A DNA stretch of 64,000 bases from Actinospineispora spinosispora DSM 44797. GTDB lineage: Bacteria; Actinomycetota; Actinomycetes; Mycobacteriales; Pseudonocardiaceae. Under the pieces are notes generated by a model. It made no database searches. It was not told where the DNA came from and worked only from the letters and a program-made list of their open reading frames with translations. Below are positions 49,806 through 59,596 of the stretch, in pieces. Every line of letters starts with the position of its first letter. The first letter of the stretch is position 1. The stretch spans positions 434,001 through 498,000 of the forward strand of contig NZ_AUBB01000006.1 in assembly GCF_000429025.1 (NCBI RefSeq). The letters run 5' to 3'. Position numbers and translations under genes: made by a program.

Positions 49806-50636
49806 TCACGCACGGCGCGCGCTGTAGCGGCCGGCCTCGTAGTGGACCTTCAGCGGCAGGCCGAAGGTGCGGGACAGGTTCTGCTCGGTGATGACGTCGC
49901 TCAGCAGCCCCTGCGCGACGACGCCGCCGTTGCGCAACAGCATCGCGTGCGAATAGCCGGGCGGGATCTCCTCGACGTGGTGGGTCACCAGAACGCTCGC
50001 CGGCGCATCGGCGTCCTCCGCGAGCGTGGACAACCGCGCGACCAGGTCCTCCCGACCGCCGAGGTCCAGACCGGCGGCCGGTTCGTCGAGCAGCAGCAGC
50101 TCGGGATCCGCCATCAGGGCCCGCGCGATCAGGACGCGTTTGCGCTCGCCCTCGGACAGCGTGCCGAACGGCCGCTCAGCGAAACGCCACATCCCGATCG
50201 TGTCCAGCAGCCGGTCCGCGCGCGCCAGGTCGGACCGGTCGTACTCCTCGCGCCAGCGCCCGACCAGGCCGTATCCGGCGCTGACCACGACGTCCCTGAC
50301 GATCTCGGCACCCGGCACCCGCGCGGCGAGCGCCGCCGAGCAGAACCCGATCCGGGGTCGCAGCTCGAACAGGTCGGTGCGGCCGAGCCGCTCCCCCAGC
50401 AGCGCCACCGTCCCGGTCGTCGGGTGCAGCTCGGCCGCCGCCAGTCGCAGCAGCGTCGTCTTGCCCGCGCCGTTGGGCCCGAGGATCACCCAGCGCTCGT
50501 CCAGCTCCACGGACCAGCTCACGCCGTGCAGCAATGTCGTCGGGCCCCGGCGTACCGAGACCTCGTCCATACGAATGACCAGGTCGGCCTGATCGGGGTC
50601 AGGCTCCAGTGCTGTTCGCTCGCCGTACTCGCTCAC
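49806..50636 (-). CDS. ABC transporter ATP-binding protein
   Basis: A 276-residue ATPase with Walker A GPNGAGKTT, signature LSEGERKRV, Walker B LLLLDEPAAGLD and switch His in VTHHVEEI. No permease gene is adjacent. It resembles the ModF/Rv3041c-type orphan ATPases. The GTG start at 50636 is 17 bp from the divergent glgX start. Confidence 0.9.
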   Translation of the reverse strand: MSEYGERTALEPDPDQADLVIRMDEVSVRRGPTTLLHGVSWSVELDERWVILGPNGAGKTTLLRLAAAELHPTTGTVALLGERLGRTDLFELRPRIGFCSAALAARVPGAEIVRDVVVSAGYGLVGRWREEYDRSDLARADRLLDTIGMWRFAERPFGTLSEGERKRVLIARALMADPELLLLDEPAAGLDLGGREDLVARLSTLAEDADAPASVLVTHHVEEIPPGYSHAMLLRNGGVVAQGLLSDVITEQNLSRTFGLPLKVHYEAGRYSARRA

Positions 50637-50653
50637 GGCCCCTATCCTTGCCG

Positions 50654-52702
50654 ATGATGCCGTCCGACGATCGCCCCGCCGCGCCGCCGGCCGACACAGT
50701 CTTTCCACTAGGTGCTCACCTGACCGAAGGTGGTGCCCGGTTCGCGGTCGCGTCCAGCAGTGCCGAAGCGGTCGAGCTGTGCCTGATCGAGCCCGGTCGG
50801 GACGGTGAGCCACCCACCGAGCGACGCGTCGAGCTGGTCGAGCGGACGTTCGGGATCTGGCACGGGCAGGTGCCGGGGATCCGCGCGGGCCAGCGGTACG
50901 GCTATCGCGTCCACGGCCGCTACGACCCCGCCGTCGGGCTGAGGTCGAACCCGGCCAAGCTGCTCGTGGACCCGTACGCGCGCCGGATCACGGGTGAGCT
51001 GACCGATCTGGACGCGGCACTCGGCTATCTCGAGGATCCGGTGCACGGGCCGGTGAGCACCGCGGACTCGCTCGGCTACGTCCCGTTGTCGGTACTCACC
51101 GAACCCTTGACGACCACGACGGCACCCCGTCCGGACGTGCCGTGGGCCGACTCGGTCGTCTACGAACTGCACGTCCGGGGTTTCACCAGGTGCCACCCGG
51201 AGGTCCCCGAGCACAAGCGCGGCACCTACCTGGGGCTGGCGCACCCGTCGGCCATCGAGTACCTGCTCCGGCTCGGGGTCACCGCTGTCGAGCTCCTGCC
51301 CGTCCACTCGTTCCTCGACGAACCGTCGCTCGTCCGCAGGGGCGCACGCAACTACTGGGGTTACTCGACGCTGGGCTTCTTCGCGCCGCACGCCGGCTAC
51401 GCGTCGGTGCCGGGCAACGAGGTCGCCGAGTTCGCCACGATGGTGTCCGCGATGCACCGGGCCGGCATCGAGGTGATCCTCGACGTCGTCTACAACCACA
51501 CGTGCGAAGGGGACGTCGCCGGTCCCACGGTGAGCTTCCGGGGTCTGGATGCACCCGCCTACTACGCGCACGACCACACCGGGACGCAGATCGACATCAC
51601 CGGCTGCGGGAACACCGTCGACCCGGCGTCGCCGACGGTCGCGCGGCTGGTGTGTGACTCGCTGCGCTACTGGGCAGAGCTGGGCGTGGACGGTTTCCGG
51701 TTCGACCTGGCCAGCGTCCTGGGACGACCGGGTGCCGGCCCGTTCGACCCGCGTGCCGGGCTGCTCACGATGATCGCGGCCGATCCGGTGCTGGCCACCC
51801 GCAAGCTGATCGCCGAGCCGTGGGACGCGACCGGTGAGGGCTACCGGGTCGGTGGGTTCGGCGTCCAGTGGGCGGAATGGAACGGGCAGTACCGGGACGT
51901 GGTCAGGGACTTCTGGCGCGGCGCCGGCGGCATCGACGACCTCGCCCGCCGCCTCAGTGGCTCCGAGGACCTCTACGCACCCTCCGGCCGGCGCCCGTGG
52001 GCCTCGGTGAACTTCGTCACTGCGCACGACGGCTTCACACTGCGCGATCTGGTCTCCTACCAGGACAAACACAACAAGGCCAACGGGGAGGACAATCGCG
52101 ACGGCACCGACGACAACCGGTCGCGCAACTTCGGCGTCGAGGGCGAGACGACCGATCCGGAGATTCGTGCCGCGCGGCACGGTGCCGCGCGGGCCATGCT
52201 CACCACGCTGCTGCTGTCCGCCGGTACGCCGATGCTGACCGCCGGCGACGAACGGTGGCGCACCCAGCAGGGCAACAACAACGCCTACTGCCAGGACAAT
52301 CCAGTCTCCTGGCTCGACTGGGAACCCGGCGAGGACGCCTCGGCGCTCACCGCGTTCACCGCGCGCCTGCTGAAGCTGCGCCGAGACGAGCTGGCGCCGA
52401 AACGCGACCGGTTCTACCGGCCGGAGGACGTCACCTGGTGGCGTGCCGACGGCGAGCAGATCACCGACGACGACTGGCACGACCCCGAGCTGCGCACGGT
52501 GGGCATGCTGTCCGGCAAGGAATGGCTCGTCCTGCTGCACAGCGACACCGAGCCGATCGACTTCCGGCTGCCGGACACCGTCCTGGTTCCGGTGCTGGAC
52601 ACCAGCAGGCCGGACGGCGAACCCACCGATCCCGAGCCGCTCGCCGTGGGCTCGTCGATCCGGGTGCCGCCGTCGACCGTTCTGGTCCTCACCGCGCCCT
52701 GA
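50654..52702 (+). CDS. glgX: Glycogen debranching enzyme
   Basis: A 682-residue GH13 isoamylase/GlgX-type enzyme. N-terminal CBM48 (PLGAHLTEGGARFAVASSSA), GH13 barrel with the nucleophile Asp in GFRFDLASVLGR, the acid Glu in LIAEPWDATGEG and the HD pair in FVTAHDGFTLRDLVSY, then a beta-sandwich. It hydrolyses alpha-1,6 branches, so it could act with the GH57/GT4 glucan genes upstream. Two ATG codons are adjacent (50654, 50657). Confidence 0.93.
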   Translation: MMPSDDRPAAPPADTVFPLGAHLTEGGARFAVASSSAEAVELCLIEPGRDGEPPTERRVELVERTFGIWHGQVPGIRAGQRYGYRVHGRYDPAVGLRSNPAKLLVDPYARRITGELTDLDAALGYLEDPVHGPVSTADSLGYVPLSVLTEPLTTTTAPRPDVPWADSVVYELHVRGFTRCHPEVPEHKRGTYLGLAHPSAIEYLLRLGVTAVELLPVHSFLDEPSLVRRGARNYWGYSTLGFFAPHAGYASVPGNEVAEFATMVSAMHRAGIEVILDVVYNHTCEGDVAGPTVSFRGLDAPAYYAHDHTGTQIDITGCGNTVDPASPTVARLVCDSLRYWAELGVDGFRFDLASVLGRPGAGPFDPRAGLLTMIAADPVLATRKLIAEPWDATGEGYRVGGFGVQWAEWNGQYRDVVRDFWRGAGGIDDLARRLSGSEDLYAPSGRRPWASVNFVTAHDGFTLRDLVSYQDKHNKANGEDNRDGTDDNRSRNFGVEGETTDPEIRAARHGAARAMLTTLLLSAGTPMLTAGDERWRTQQGNNNAYCQDNPVSWLDWEPGEDASALTAFTARLLKLRRDELAPKRDRFYRPEDVTWWRADGEQITDDDWHDPELRTVGMLSGKEWLVLLHSDTEPIDFRLPDTVLVPVLDTSRPDGEPTDPEPLAVGSSIRVPPSTVLVLTAP

Positions 52703-52730
52703 ACGCGAAACTGTAGTGTGATATCGGTCC

Positions 52731-52760
52731 TTGGTTAAGTTAGGCAACCCAACTTAGGCT
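52731..52760 (+). promoter_or_regulatory. Promoter with DtxR/IdeR-like iron box
   Basis: TTGGTT (52731-52736) - 18 nt - TAGGCT (52755-52760), then 5 nt to the GTG. Within the spacer TTAAGTTAGGCAACCCAAC (52735-52753) matches the DtxR/IdeR consensus TTAGGTTAGSCTAACCTAA at 14 of 19 positions by my count. Binding here would block RNA polymerase. Confidence 0.55.
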
Positions 52761-52765
52761 GCGGC

Positions 52766-53995
52766 GTGCTCACCGGTGGACCGACGCGCCTACGTCGCAT
52801 GGCGGCCAAGCTGCACCGCTGGATAGCGATCGTCGGTGGCGTCGTGCTGGTGGTCTTCGTCACGACCGGTGCCCTGCTGGTGTTCCGTGTGGACATTCAG
52901 CGAGCCATGAACCCGGCCGCCACCGCCATCGAACGGCTGCCCGGTGACCGGCCGGTCTCGCTGGCCGGTGCGCGGGAGGCCGTCGAGAATGCCCACCCGG
53001 AGTTCCAGACCGGTCGAATCTGGTTCGAGGGCAGCGTGCTGCGCGTCTACAACACGACCCGCACCCATTGGTGGAGCGTCGACCCGGGTAGCGGGCGGGT
53101 GCTCGGCCACGACGGCACCGCGCTCGATGGCGCCTGGGGTCTGCTGGCGAACCTGCACATGTGCGCGATGTCCTGCCCCCAGTACCCGGGCTATCTCGCC
53201 TGGATGGCGAACCCGCTGTTCGGTACCGGCGTCACGCCGGAGATGGTGTTCTACACCGGCCTGCTGCTCACCGTGCTGACGCTTGTCACCACCGGTCTGT
53301 GGCTGAGCCTGGGTTCGCTGCGGACGGCGCTGCGCGTTCGCTGGTCCCGGCGCGGCAGCTTCGCCCGCAACAGCGACCTGCACCGGGTCGTCGGCCTGGT
53401 CATGGCTCCGTTCCTGCTCGTGTGGGCGTTCACCGGCGCCGGTTTCGTGGTTCCGGCGGTCGAGGACCTGTGGTTCGCGCTGACCCCGGGTGAGCACCGG
53501 GTGGTCGAGGACCCGGTGCCGCCCGCGCAGCACGGTCCGGACATCGGGCTCGAAGCCGCATTGCAGAGTGGCCAGAAGCTGGTAGGGCCCGGTCACCCGG
53601 CTGTTCACGCGCTGCTGCCCAAGGGCAAGGATCCCAGCTACCAGTTCCGTTTCGAGACCGCGCCGACGACCTACGGCGACGTCACCGACGGCTTCCGGGT
53701 GCGGGTCGATCGCTACACGGGTGCCGCGACGTATCTGAAGAACCCGCCGGGCAGCCCCACCGCGACCGTGCTGTGGGAGAACTGGGCGTTCCCGCTGCAC
53801 TCGGGGATCCTGGTGCCAGGCTGGTGGCGCGCACCCTGGCTGTTGATCGCACTGACACCCTTGGCGCTCGGCCTCACCGGGCTGAGCGCCCACCTGTTCC
53901 GCCGTTCCGTCCGACGCCGGATCCGTGACCAGCGCTCACGGCGAGCCGCTCCCCCGGCCGGCAGTGCGGTGGAGACTCCCGCCGGGAGACGGTGA
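52766..53995 (+). CDS. PepSY-domain transmembrane protein
   Basis: A 409-residue PepSY_TM protein: helix 1 (about 17-40, IAIVGGVVLVVFVTTGALLV) after the KLHRWIA motif, external PepSY segment, NLHMCAMSCPQYPGYLAWM loop, middle helices and the second HRVVGLVMAPFLLVWAFTGA unit, then a last helix near 355-375. Such proteins accompany siderophore uptake and may reduce ferric iron or bind haem through paired His. The iron box upstream supports this. GTG start, probably leaderless. Confidence 0.82.
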   Translation: MLTGGPTRLRRMAAKLHRWIAIVGGVVLVVFVTTGALLVFRVDIQRAMNPAATAIERLPGDRPVSLAGAREAVENAHPEFQTGRIWFEGSVLRVYNTTRTHWWSVDPGSGRVLGHDGTALDGAWGLLANLHMCAMSCPQYPGYLAWMANPLFGTGVTPEMVFYTGLLLTVLTLVTTGLWLSLGSLRTALRVRWSRRGSFARNSDLHRVVGLVMAPFLLVWAFTGAGFVVPAVEDLWFALTPGEHRVVEDPVPPAQHGPDIGLEAALQSGQKLVGPGHPAVHALLPKGKDPSYQFRFETAPTTYGDVTDGFRVRVDRYTGAATYLKNPPGSPTATVLWENWAFPLHSGILVPGWWRAPWLLIALTPLALGLTGLSAHLFRRSVRRRIRDQRSRRAAPPAGSAVETPAGRR

Positions 53996-54522
53996 GCGTT
54001 GGTCGTCCTGGCAGAGTGGGCCGGGTGGATGTGTCGCGCTCAGCTCCGCCGTTGCGCCCGCCCGAGCACCGGGTGGACCCGAGGGCGCTGCGCTGGTGGA
54101 CGCTGCGCGCGGTGCTGATCGTGGCCGCCGTGCTCGCCGTCGAAACAGCCGCGCTGACCGTCCTCGGCAGCGGGTGGCTCGTGGCGGCGCTGGTCGTGAC
54201 CGTGCCGGTGGGCGCCGGATACGTGGTGGTCATGCCACGCTGGCGGTACCGGGTCCACCGCTGGGAGTCCGACGACTACGCGGTGTACACCCTCTCGGGC
54301 TGGTTGAGCCTTGAGTGGCGGGTGGCGCCGATCTCCCGGATTCAGACGATCGACACGGAGCACTCGCCGTTGCAGCGGCTGTTCGGCCTGGCCAGCGTGA
54401 CGGTGACCACAGCGTCCTCGGCGGGGCCCGTCCGCATCGAGGGGCTGGACGCCCACGAGGCGGCCGCGCTCGTGCGGGAGCTCACCGAGATCACCCAGCA
54501 CGAGCAGGACGACGCCACGTGA
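53992..54522 (+). CDS. YdbS-like PH-domain membrane protein
   Basis: A 176-residue protein with two membrane segments (about 38-80) followed by one bPH2 domain (YRVHRWESDDYAVYTLSGWL, RVAPISRIQTIDTEHSPLQR, LFGLASVTVTTAS). The GTG start overlaps the PepSY gene stop. Pairs with the next gene as YdbS/YdbT do in firmicutes, where the pair protects against some antimicrobial peptides. Confidence 0.85.
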   Translation: MSVGRPGRVGRVDVSRSAPPLRPPEHRVDPRALRWWTLRAVLIVAAVLAVETAALTVLGSGWLVAALVVTVPVGAGYVVVMPRWRYRVHRWESDDYAVYTLSGWLSLEWRVAPISRIQTIDTEHSPLQRLFGLASVTVTTASSAGPVRIEGLDAHEAAALVRELTEITQHEQDDAT

Positions 54523-56021
54523 GCGGGTTCGCACACAGTGCCCAGCTCGACGAGCTGGTGGCCGACGACGACACCCCGTGGCGTCGCCTGGATCCTCGGA
54601 TGCTCGCGGTCTTCCCGCTCAAGCAGGCGGTCGCGCTGGTCCCGCTGGCCGTAGTGATCATCTCCGGGAGCACCGACGAGGGCGGCTGGCGCCTGTTCGG
54701 TGCGCTCGCACCACCCGCGATCGTGGTGCTGATCGGCGCGGCCCGCTGGTTCACCGTGCGCTACCGGGTAGGTGCCGATCGAGTGGAGCTGCGCAGCGGC
54801 CTGCTCCAGCGTCAGCAACGGTCGGTACGCCGCGACCGCATCCGCACCGTCGACCTGCACGCCAGCCCGCTGCACCGGCTGTTCGGGCTCACCGTCGCCG
54901 AGATCGGCACCGGATCGGGTGCCGCGAAGGAGGGCAGGCTCAGCCTGGACGGTGTGACGACGTCCGAGGGTGAGCTGCTGCGCCACGAGCTGCTCGACCG
55001 CTCACCGGACGCCGCCGTGCCCGTCCGTCCGGCCGCGCCAGCACGCGACGCCGCCTCGGGCCACACGGTGGCGGAGCTTCGGTTGTCCTGGCTTCGCTAC
55101 GCCCCGTTGACGACCTCCGGCCTGGTCGCCGTCGCGGCGATCGTCGGGACGGCGTTCAAGATCTCGAACGACCTCGGAGTGAACCTGATCACCACGAGCA
55201 CCGTCCACCAGGCCAGCGACCAGCTCACCGCGGTGCCCTTCTGGACTGTCGCCGTGGTGCTCGTCGTAGTGGTCCTGCTGGTGTCCGCGGTCGGTTCACT
55301 GGCCATCACGGTCGAGGGCTGGTGGCACTACCGGTTGAGTCGTGAAGCGGACCGGACACTGCGGCTGCGCCGGGGCCTGCTGACCACCCGTTCGCTGTCG
55401 ATCGAGCAGAGCAGGCTGCGCGGCGCGGAGGTGACCGCCCCGCTGCTGCTGCGTCTGGTCGGCGCCGCGCGATGTGCAGCGGTCACCACCGGCCTGGACG
55501 ACAGGACGAGCAGCGGCGGAACGCTCCTGCCGCCCGCTCCGACCGCCGAGGCACACCGGGTCGCGGCGGCCGCGCTGTGTCTGCACGACCCGGCCGAGGG
55601 CACCGCCGCGACGCTGACCCGCCATCCCCCGGCGGCGCTGCGCCGCCGGATCACTCGCGCGGCGCTTCCCGCGGTCGTGGTCGTGGCCGTCCTGTCGTGG
55701 CTGGTTCCGATCTGGCCCGTCTCGGTGCTGGTGATCCCGCTCGCCGTATTGCTCGGCGCGGATCGCTACCGGAATCTCGGCCATTCGCTGCGCCGCGAGT
55801 ACCTGGTGATCGGGTACGGCTCGCTCGTCGCCCGCCGGGTCGCATTGCAGCGGCGGGGCATCATCGGCTGGCGGATTCGGCAGAGCCCACTTCAGCGGTG
55901 GGCCGGGGTGGTGACCCTGGACGCGATCACGGCTGCCGGGCGTGGGCGGTACTCGGTTGTGGACATCGCTCCTGAGCGGGCTGTTTCCTTGATCGAGCGG
56001 GTCAGTCCTGGGTTGTTGTGA
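54519..56021 (+). CDS. YdbT-like triple PH-domain membrane protein
   Basis: A 500-residue protein with three bPH2 domains, each containing the R(I/T)xxVxLxxSPLxR-type motif (RIRTVDLHASPLHRLFGLTV; RSLSIEQSRLRGAEVTAPLL; RRGIIGWRIRQSPLQRWAG), separated by pairs of membrane helices. GTG start overlaps the preceding stop. The three-gene set PepSY-YdbS-YdbT is probably one transcript. Confidence 0.85.
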   Translation: MSGFAHSAQLDELVADDDTPWRRLDPRMLAVFPLKQAVALVPLAVVIISGSTDEGGWRLFGALAPPAIVVLIGAARWFTVRYRVGADRVELRSGLLQRQQRSVRRDRIRTVDLHASPLHRLFGLTVAEIGTGSGAAKEGRLSLDGVTTSEGELLRHELLDRSPDAAVPVRPAAPARDAASGHTVAELRLSWLRYAPLTTSGLVAVAAIVGTAFKISNDLGVNLITTSTVHQASDQLTAVPFWTVAVVLVVVVLLVSAVGSLAITVEGWWHYRLSREADRTLRLRRGLLTTRSLSIEQSRLRGAEVTAPLLLRLVGAARCAAVTTGLDDRTSSGGTLLPPAPTAEAHRVAAAALCLHDPAEGTAATLTRHPPAALRRRITRAALPAVVVVAVLSWLVPIWPVSVLVIPLAVLLGADRYRNLGHSLRREYLVIGYGSLVARRVALQRRGIIGWRIRQSPLQRWAGVVTLDAITAAGRGRYSVVDIAPERAVSLIERVSPGLL

Positions 56022-56046
56022 GTCATCCCCGCTGGCTTTCAGTGTG

Positions 56047-56159
56047 CTTGGCGTGGCCGCCCGCTCTCAACCCCCGGCTGGCGCCGGCCTCGCGCAGATT
56101 CCTGGTTGCGCGGGTTCGGGGGCGAGGTTTCAGGGTTGACAGCGGGCGGCCACGCCAAG
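56047..56159. repeat. A-module long hairpin, copy 2
   Basis: Arms CTTGGCGTGGCCGCCCGC (56047-56064) and GCGGGCGGCCACGCCAAG (56142-56159), 18 perfect pairs, then a 2x2 loop and TCAACCC/GGGTTGA. Same layout as copy 1 with a different 8-bp core. Confidence 0.8.
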
Positions 56160-56305
56160 TGCTGAGCCAGGATCGCGGGGAAGGGGGTGGTGTGCGTGCA
56201 TGCCGTGCTTGGTGGCGTGCCGATGGCGCTGTCTTTGCGCATTGGGCTGCGCCCTCGCGCGATCACGTAGCCCCAGGAGTCTCTGTGGTCGCTTTTGTCA
56301 CGCCT

Positions 56306-56367
56306 CGCAGAGCTACGTGTTGCGTCGCAGATGTTGGAACATGTGCGACGCAACCTGAGCCTCTGCG
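56306..56367. repeat. B palindrome, copy 3
   Basis: Flanks CGCAGAG (56306-56312) and CTCTGCG (56361-56367); arms GTTGCGTCGCAGATGTT (56319-56335) and AACATGTGCGACGCAAC (56338-56354) with one mismatch. Confidence 0.75.
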
Positions 56368-56678
56368 AAGTCGCCCCGAGCGTTACGCGTGTGACAGATG
56401 GGGCGATCTTGGATACCCCGAGCACGTGCACTCAACGAGCGCGGTGCACCCGGAGACCGCGAGGGGCGCGGCGCAGCCGTGACCAACACAAGCGCCGCGC
56501 AGCTCCCCCATCCCCCGAACTGACCGACACTTGGCGTGTCCAAGATCGCGGGGAAGGGGCAGGCGTGCGTGCACGCCGCGCCTGGTGGCGGACCGATGGC
56601 ACTGTTGTTGCGCATCGGGCTGCGCCCTCGCGCGATCACGTAGTCCCAGGAGTCTCCGTGGTCACTTTTGTCACGCCT

Positions 56679-56740
56679 CGCAGAGCTACGTGTTGCGTCG
56701 CAGATGTTCCAACATCTGCGACGCGACATGAGCCTCTGCG
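56679..56740. repeat. B palindrome, copy 4
   Basis: Copy in the second duplication unit. Arms GTTGCGTCGCAGATGTT and AACATCTGCGACGCGAC. The mismatch of copy 3 is restored to a pair, and one A-T pair has become a G-T wobble. Confidence 0.75.
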
Positions 56741-56904
56741 AAGTCGCCCCGAGCGTTACGCGTGTGACAGATGGGGTGATCTTGGATACCCCGGGCACGT
56801 GCACACAACGAGCACAGTGCACCCGGAGACCGCGAGGGGCGCGGCGCAGCCGTGACCAACAACAGCGCCGCACAGCTCCCCCATCCCCGCGATACTGGCC
56901 GGCA

Positions 56905-57017
56905 CTTGGCGTGGCGGGCCGGGGTCAACCCTGAAACCTCGCCCCCGAGCCCGTGCAACCAGGAACCCGCGCGAGGCCGGCGCCAGCCGGGGGTTGAGGC
57001 CGGCCCGCCACGCCAAG
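56905..57017. repeat. A-module long hairpin, copy 3 (inverted)
   Basis: Arms CTTGGCGTGGCGGGCCGG (56905-56922) and CCGGCCCGCCACGCCAAG (57000-57017), 18 perfect pairs, then TCAACCC/GGGTTGA. The loop sequence is the reverse complement of that in copies 1 and 2, showing inversion. Confidence 0.8.
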
Positions 57018-57096
57018 CACACTGACGAGCCAGCGGGGATAGCGACTGCACCCCGACCCCGAGCCACACTGAAAGTGCCAGCGGGGATGCGAAACC

Positions 57097-58623
<1,527 letters not shown>

Positions 58624-58769
58624 GCTCGCCTCCGAGTACGCACAATCGACACACGGGTCCATACAACTGTTGCGCGGAACACTAGTACCGCGTCGGCGCC
58701 GCGCCGCCCGGACTTGCGGTGTGTTGCGTTCGCCGAACATCAACGAGCCATCGACACTAGGCTAGGAGG

Positions 58770-59390
58770 GTGAACGACCGCTTGGTGTGGATTGACTGCG
58801 AGATGACAGGCCTGGACATCGGCTCCGATGCCTTGATCGAGATCGCCGCTCTGGTGACGGACAGTGAGCTGAACGTTCTCGGTGAAGGGATCGACGTGGT
58901 GATCCACGCCGACGACCACAAGCTCGACGGCATGGTGGATGTCGTGCGCGACATGCACGAGCGCTCCGGGCTGACCGAAGCGGTGCGGGTGTCCACCGTC
59001 ACGGTCGCCGAAGCCGAGCAGACCGTCCTGGACTACATCCGTGAGTACATCCCCGATCCGGGTTCCGCGCCGCTGGCCGGCAACTCGATCGCGACCGACC
59101 GCACGTTCCTCGCCAGGGACATGCCGGAGCTGGACAAACACCTGCACTACCGGATGGTCGACGTCAGCTCGATCAAGGAGCTGTGCCGCCGCTGGTACCC
59201 GAGGGTGTACTACGCGAAGCCGGAGAAGGGCCTGGCGCACCGCGCGCTCGCCGACATCGAGGAGTCGCTGCGGGAGCTGCGCTACTACCGGGGCACCGCG
59301 TTCGTCCCGCAGCCCGGTCCGAGCACCGATCAGGCCAGGTCAGTGGCAGCCGAAGTCCTGGCACAACCGGTCCGGACCACGCCGAGCTGA
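58770..59390 (+). CDS. orn: Oligoribonuclease
   Basis: A 206-residue DEDDh 3'-5' exonuclease that degrades 2-5 nt RNAs and pGpG. Acidic residues in [30 protein letters not shown] and [17 protein letters not shown]. It starts at GTG; TAGGCT lies 6 nt upstream while AGGAGG abuts the codon, too close for a Shine-Dalgarno, favouring a leaderless start. The C-terminal 30 residues are a non-conserved tail. Confidence 0.96.
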   Translation: MNDRLVWIDCEMTGLDIGSDALIEIAALVTDSELNVLGEGIDVVIHADDHKLDGMVDVVRDMHERSGLTEAVRVSTVTVAEAEQTVLDYIREYIPDPGSAPLAGNSIATDRTFLARDMPELDKHLHYRMVDVSSIKELCRRWYPRVYYAKPEKGLAHRALADIEESLRELRYYRGTAFVPQPGPSTDQARSVAAEVLAQPVRTTPS

Positions 59391-59466
59391 ACCGGTTGCC
59401 GGGCGTGGAAACCGACACGCTAAACTATGTGCACTGCCGCGAGAGAACGTTTCTCCGGCGTACATG

Positions 59467-59542
59467 GTGGGTGTAGCTCAGCTGGTAGAGCACTGGGTTG
59501 TGATCCCAGGTGTCGCGGGTTCAAGCCCCGTCACTCACCCCA
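59467..59542 (+). tRNA. tRNA-His (GTG anticodon), CCA encoded
   Basis: Acceptor GTGGGTG pairs with CACTCAC; T8-A9 present; anticodon stem CTGGG/CCCAG with loop TTGTGAT gives GTG. The base before (G at 59466) can serve as the extra G-1 paired with the C discriminator, the histidine identity element. CCA is encoded. TAAACT at 59421-59426 is a likely -10. Confidence 0.97.
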
Positions 59543-59547
59543 GACAT

Positions 59548-59581
59548 GACAGGGCCCGTGTCCTCGGACACGGGCCCTGTC
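59548..59581 (+). terminator. Terminator after tRNA-His
   Basis: GACAGGGCCCGTGTCC and its exact complement with a two-base centre, followed by TTGTTGTGT. It also lies 15 nt past the stop of the convergent lipoprotein gene and can serve both. Confidence 0.8.
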
Positions 59582-59596
59582 TTGTTGTGTCCTGTC

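Larger units (their letters stand above)
56171..56904. repeat. 373-bp direct tandem duplication
   Basis: Landmarks recur at an offset of exactly 373 bp: GATCGCGGGGAAGGGG at 56171 and 56544, AGCTACGTGTTGCGTCGCAG at 56311 and 56684. The second unit ends near 56890 before the inverted A module. Identity is high but not perfect. Confidence 0.8.
56022..57096. other. 1.07-kb non-coding composite of A and B repeats
   Basis: No supported gene. Order: A module (56047-56159), unit 1 of a tandem duplication with B copy 3, unit 2 with B copy 4, inverted A module (56905-57017). The outermost sequence TCCCCGCTGGC at about 56025 reappears inverted near the right end (about 57033), so the block has inverted terminal repeats of roughly 150 bp. 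Short ORFs inside are repeated only because the DNA is. Confidence 0.75.

Noticed and set aside
56295..56934. Two similar ORFs beginning MSRLAELRVASQM in the 56-57 kb block
   Set aside because: They resemble each other only because the DNA is tandemly duplicated, they run through palindromes, and no ribosome-binding site or GC3 bias is seen.
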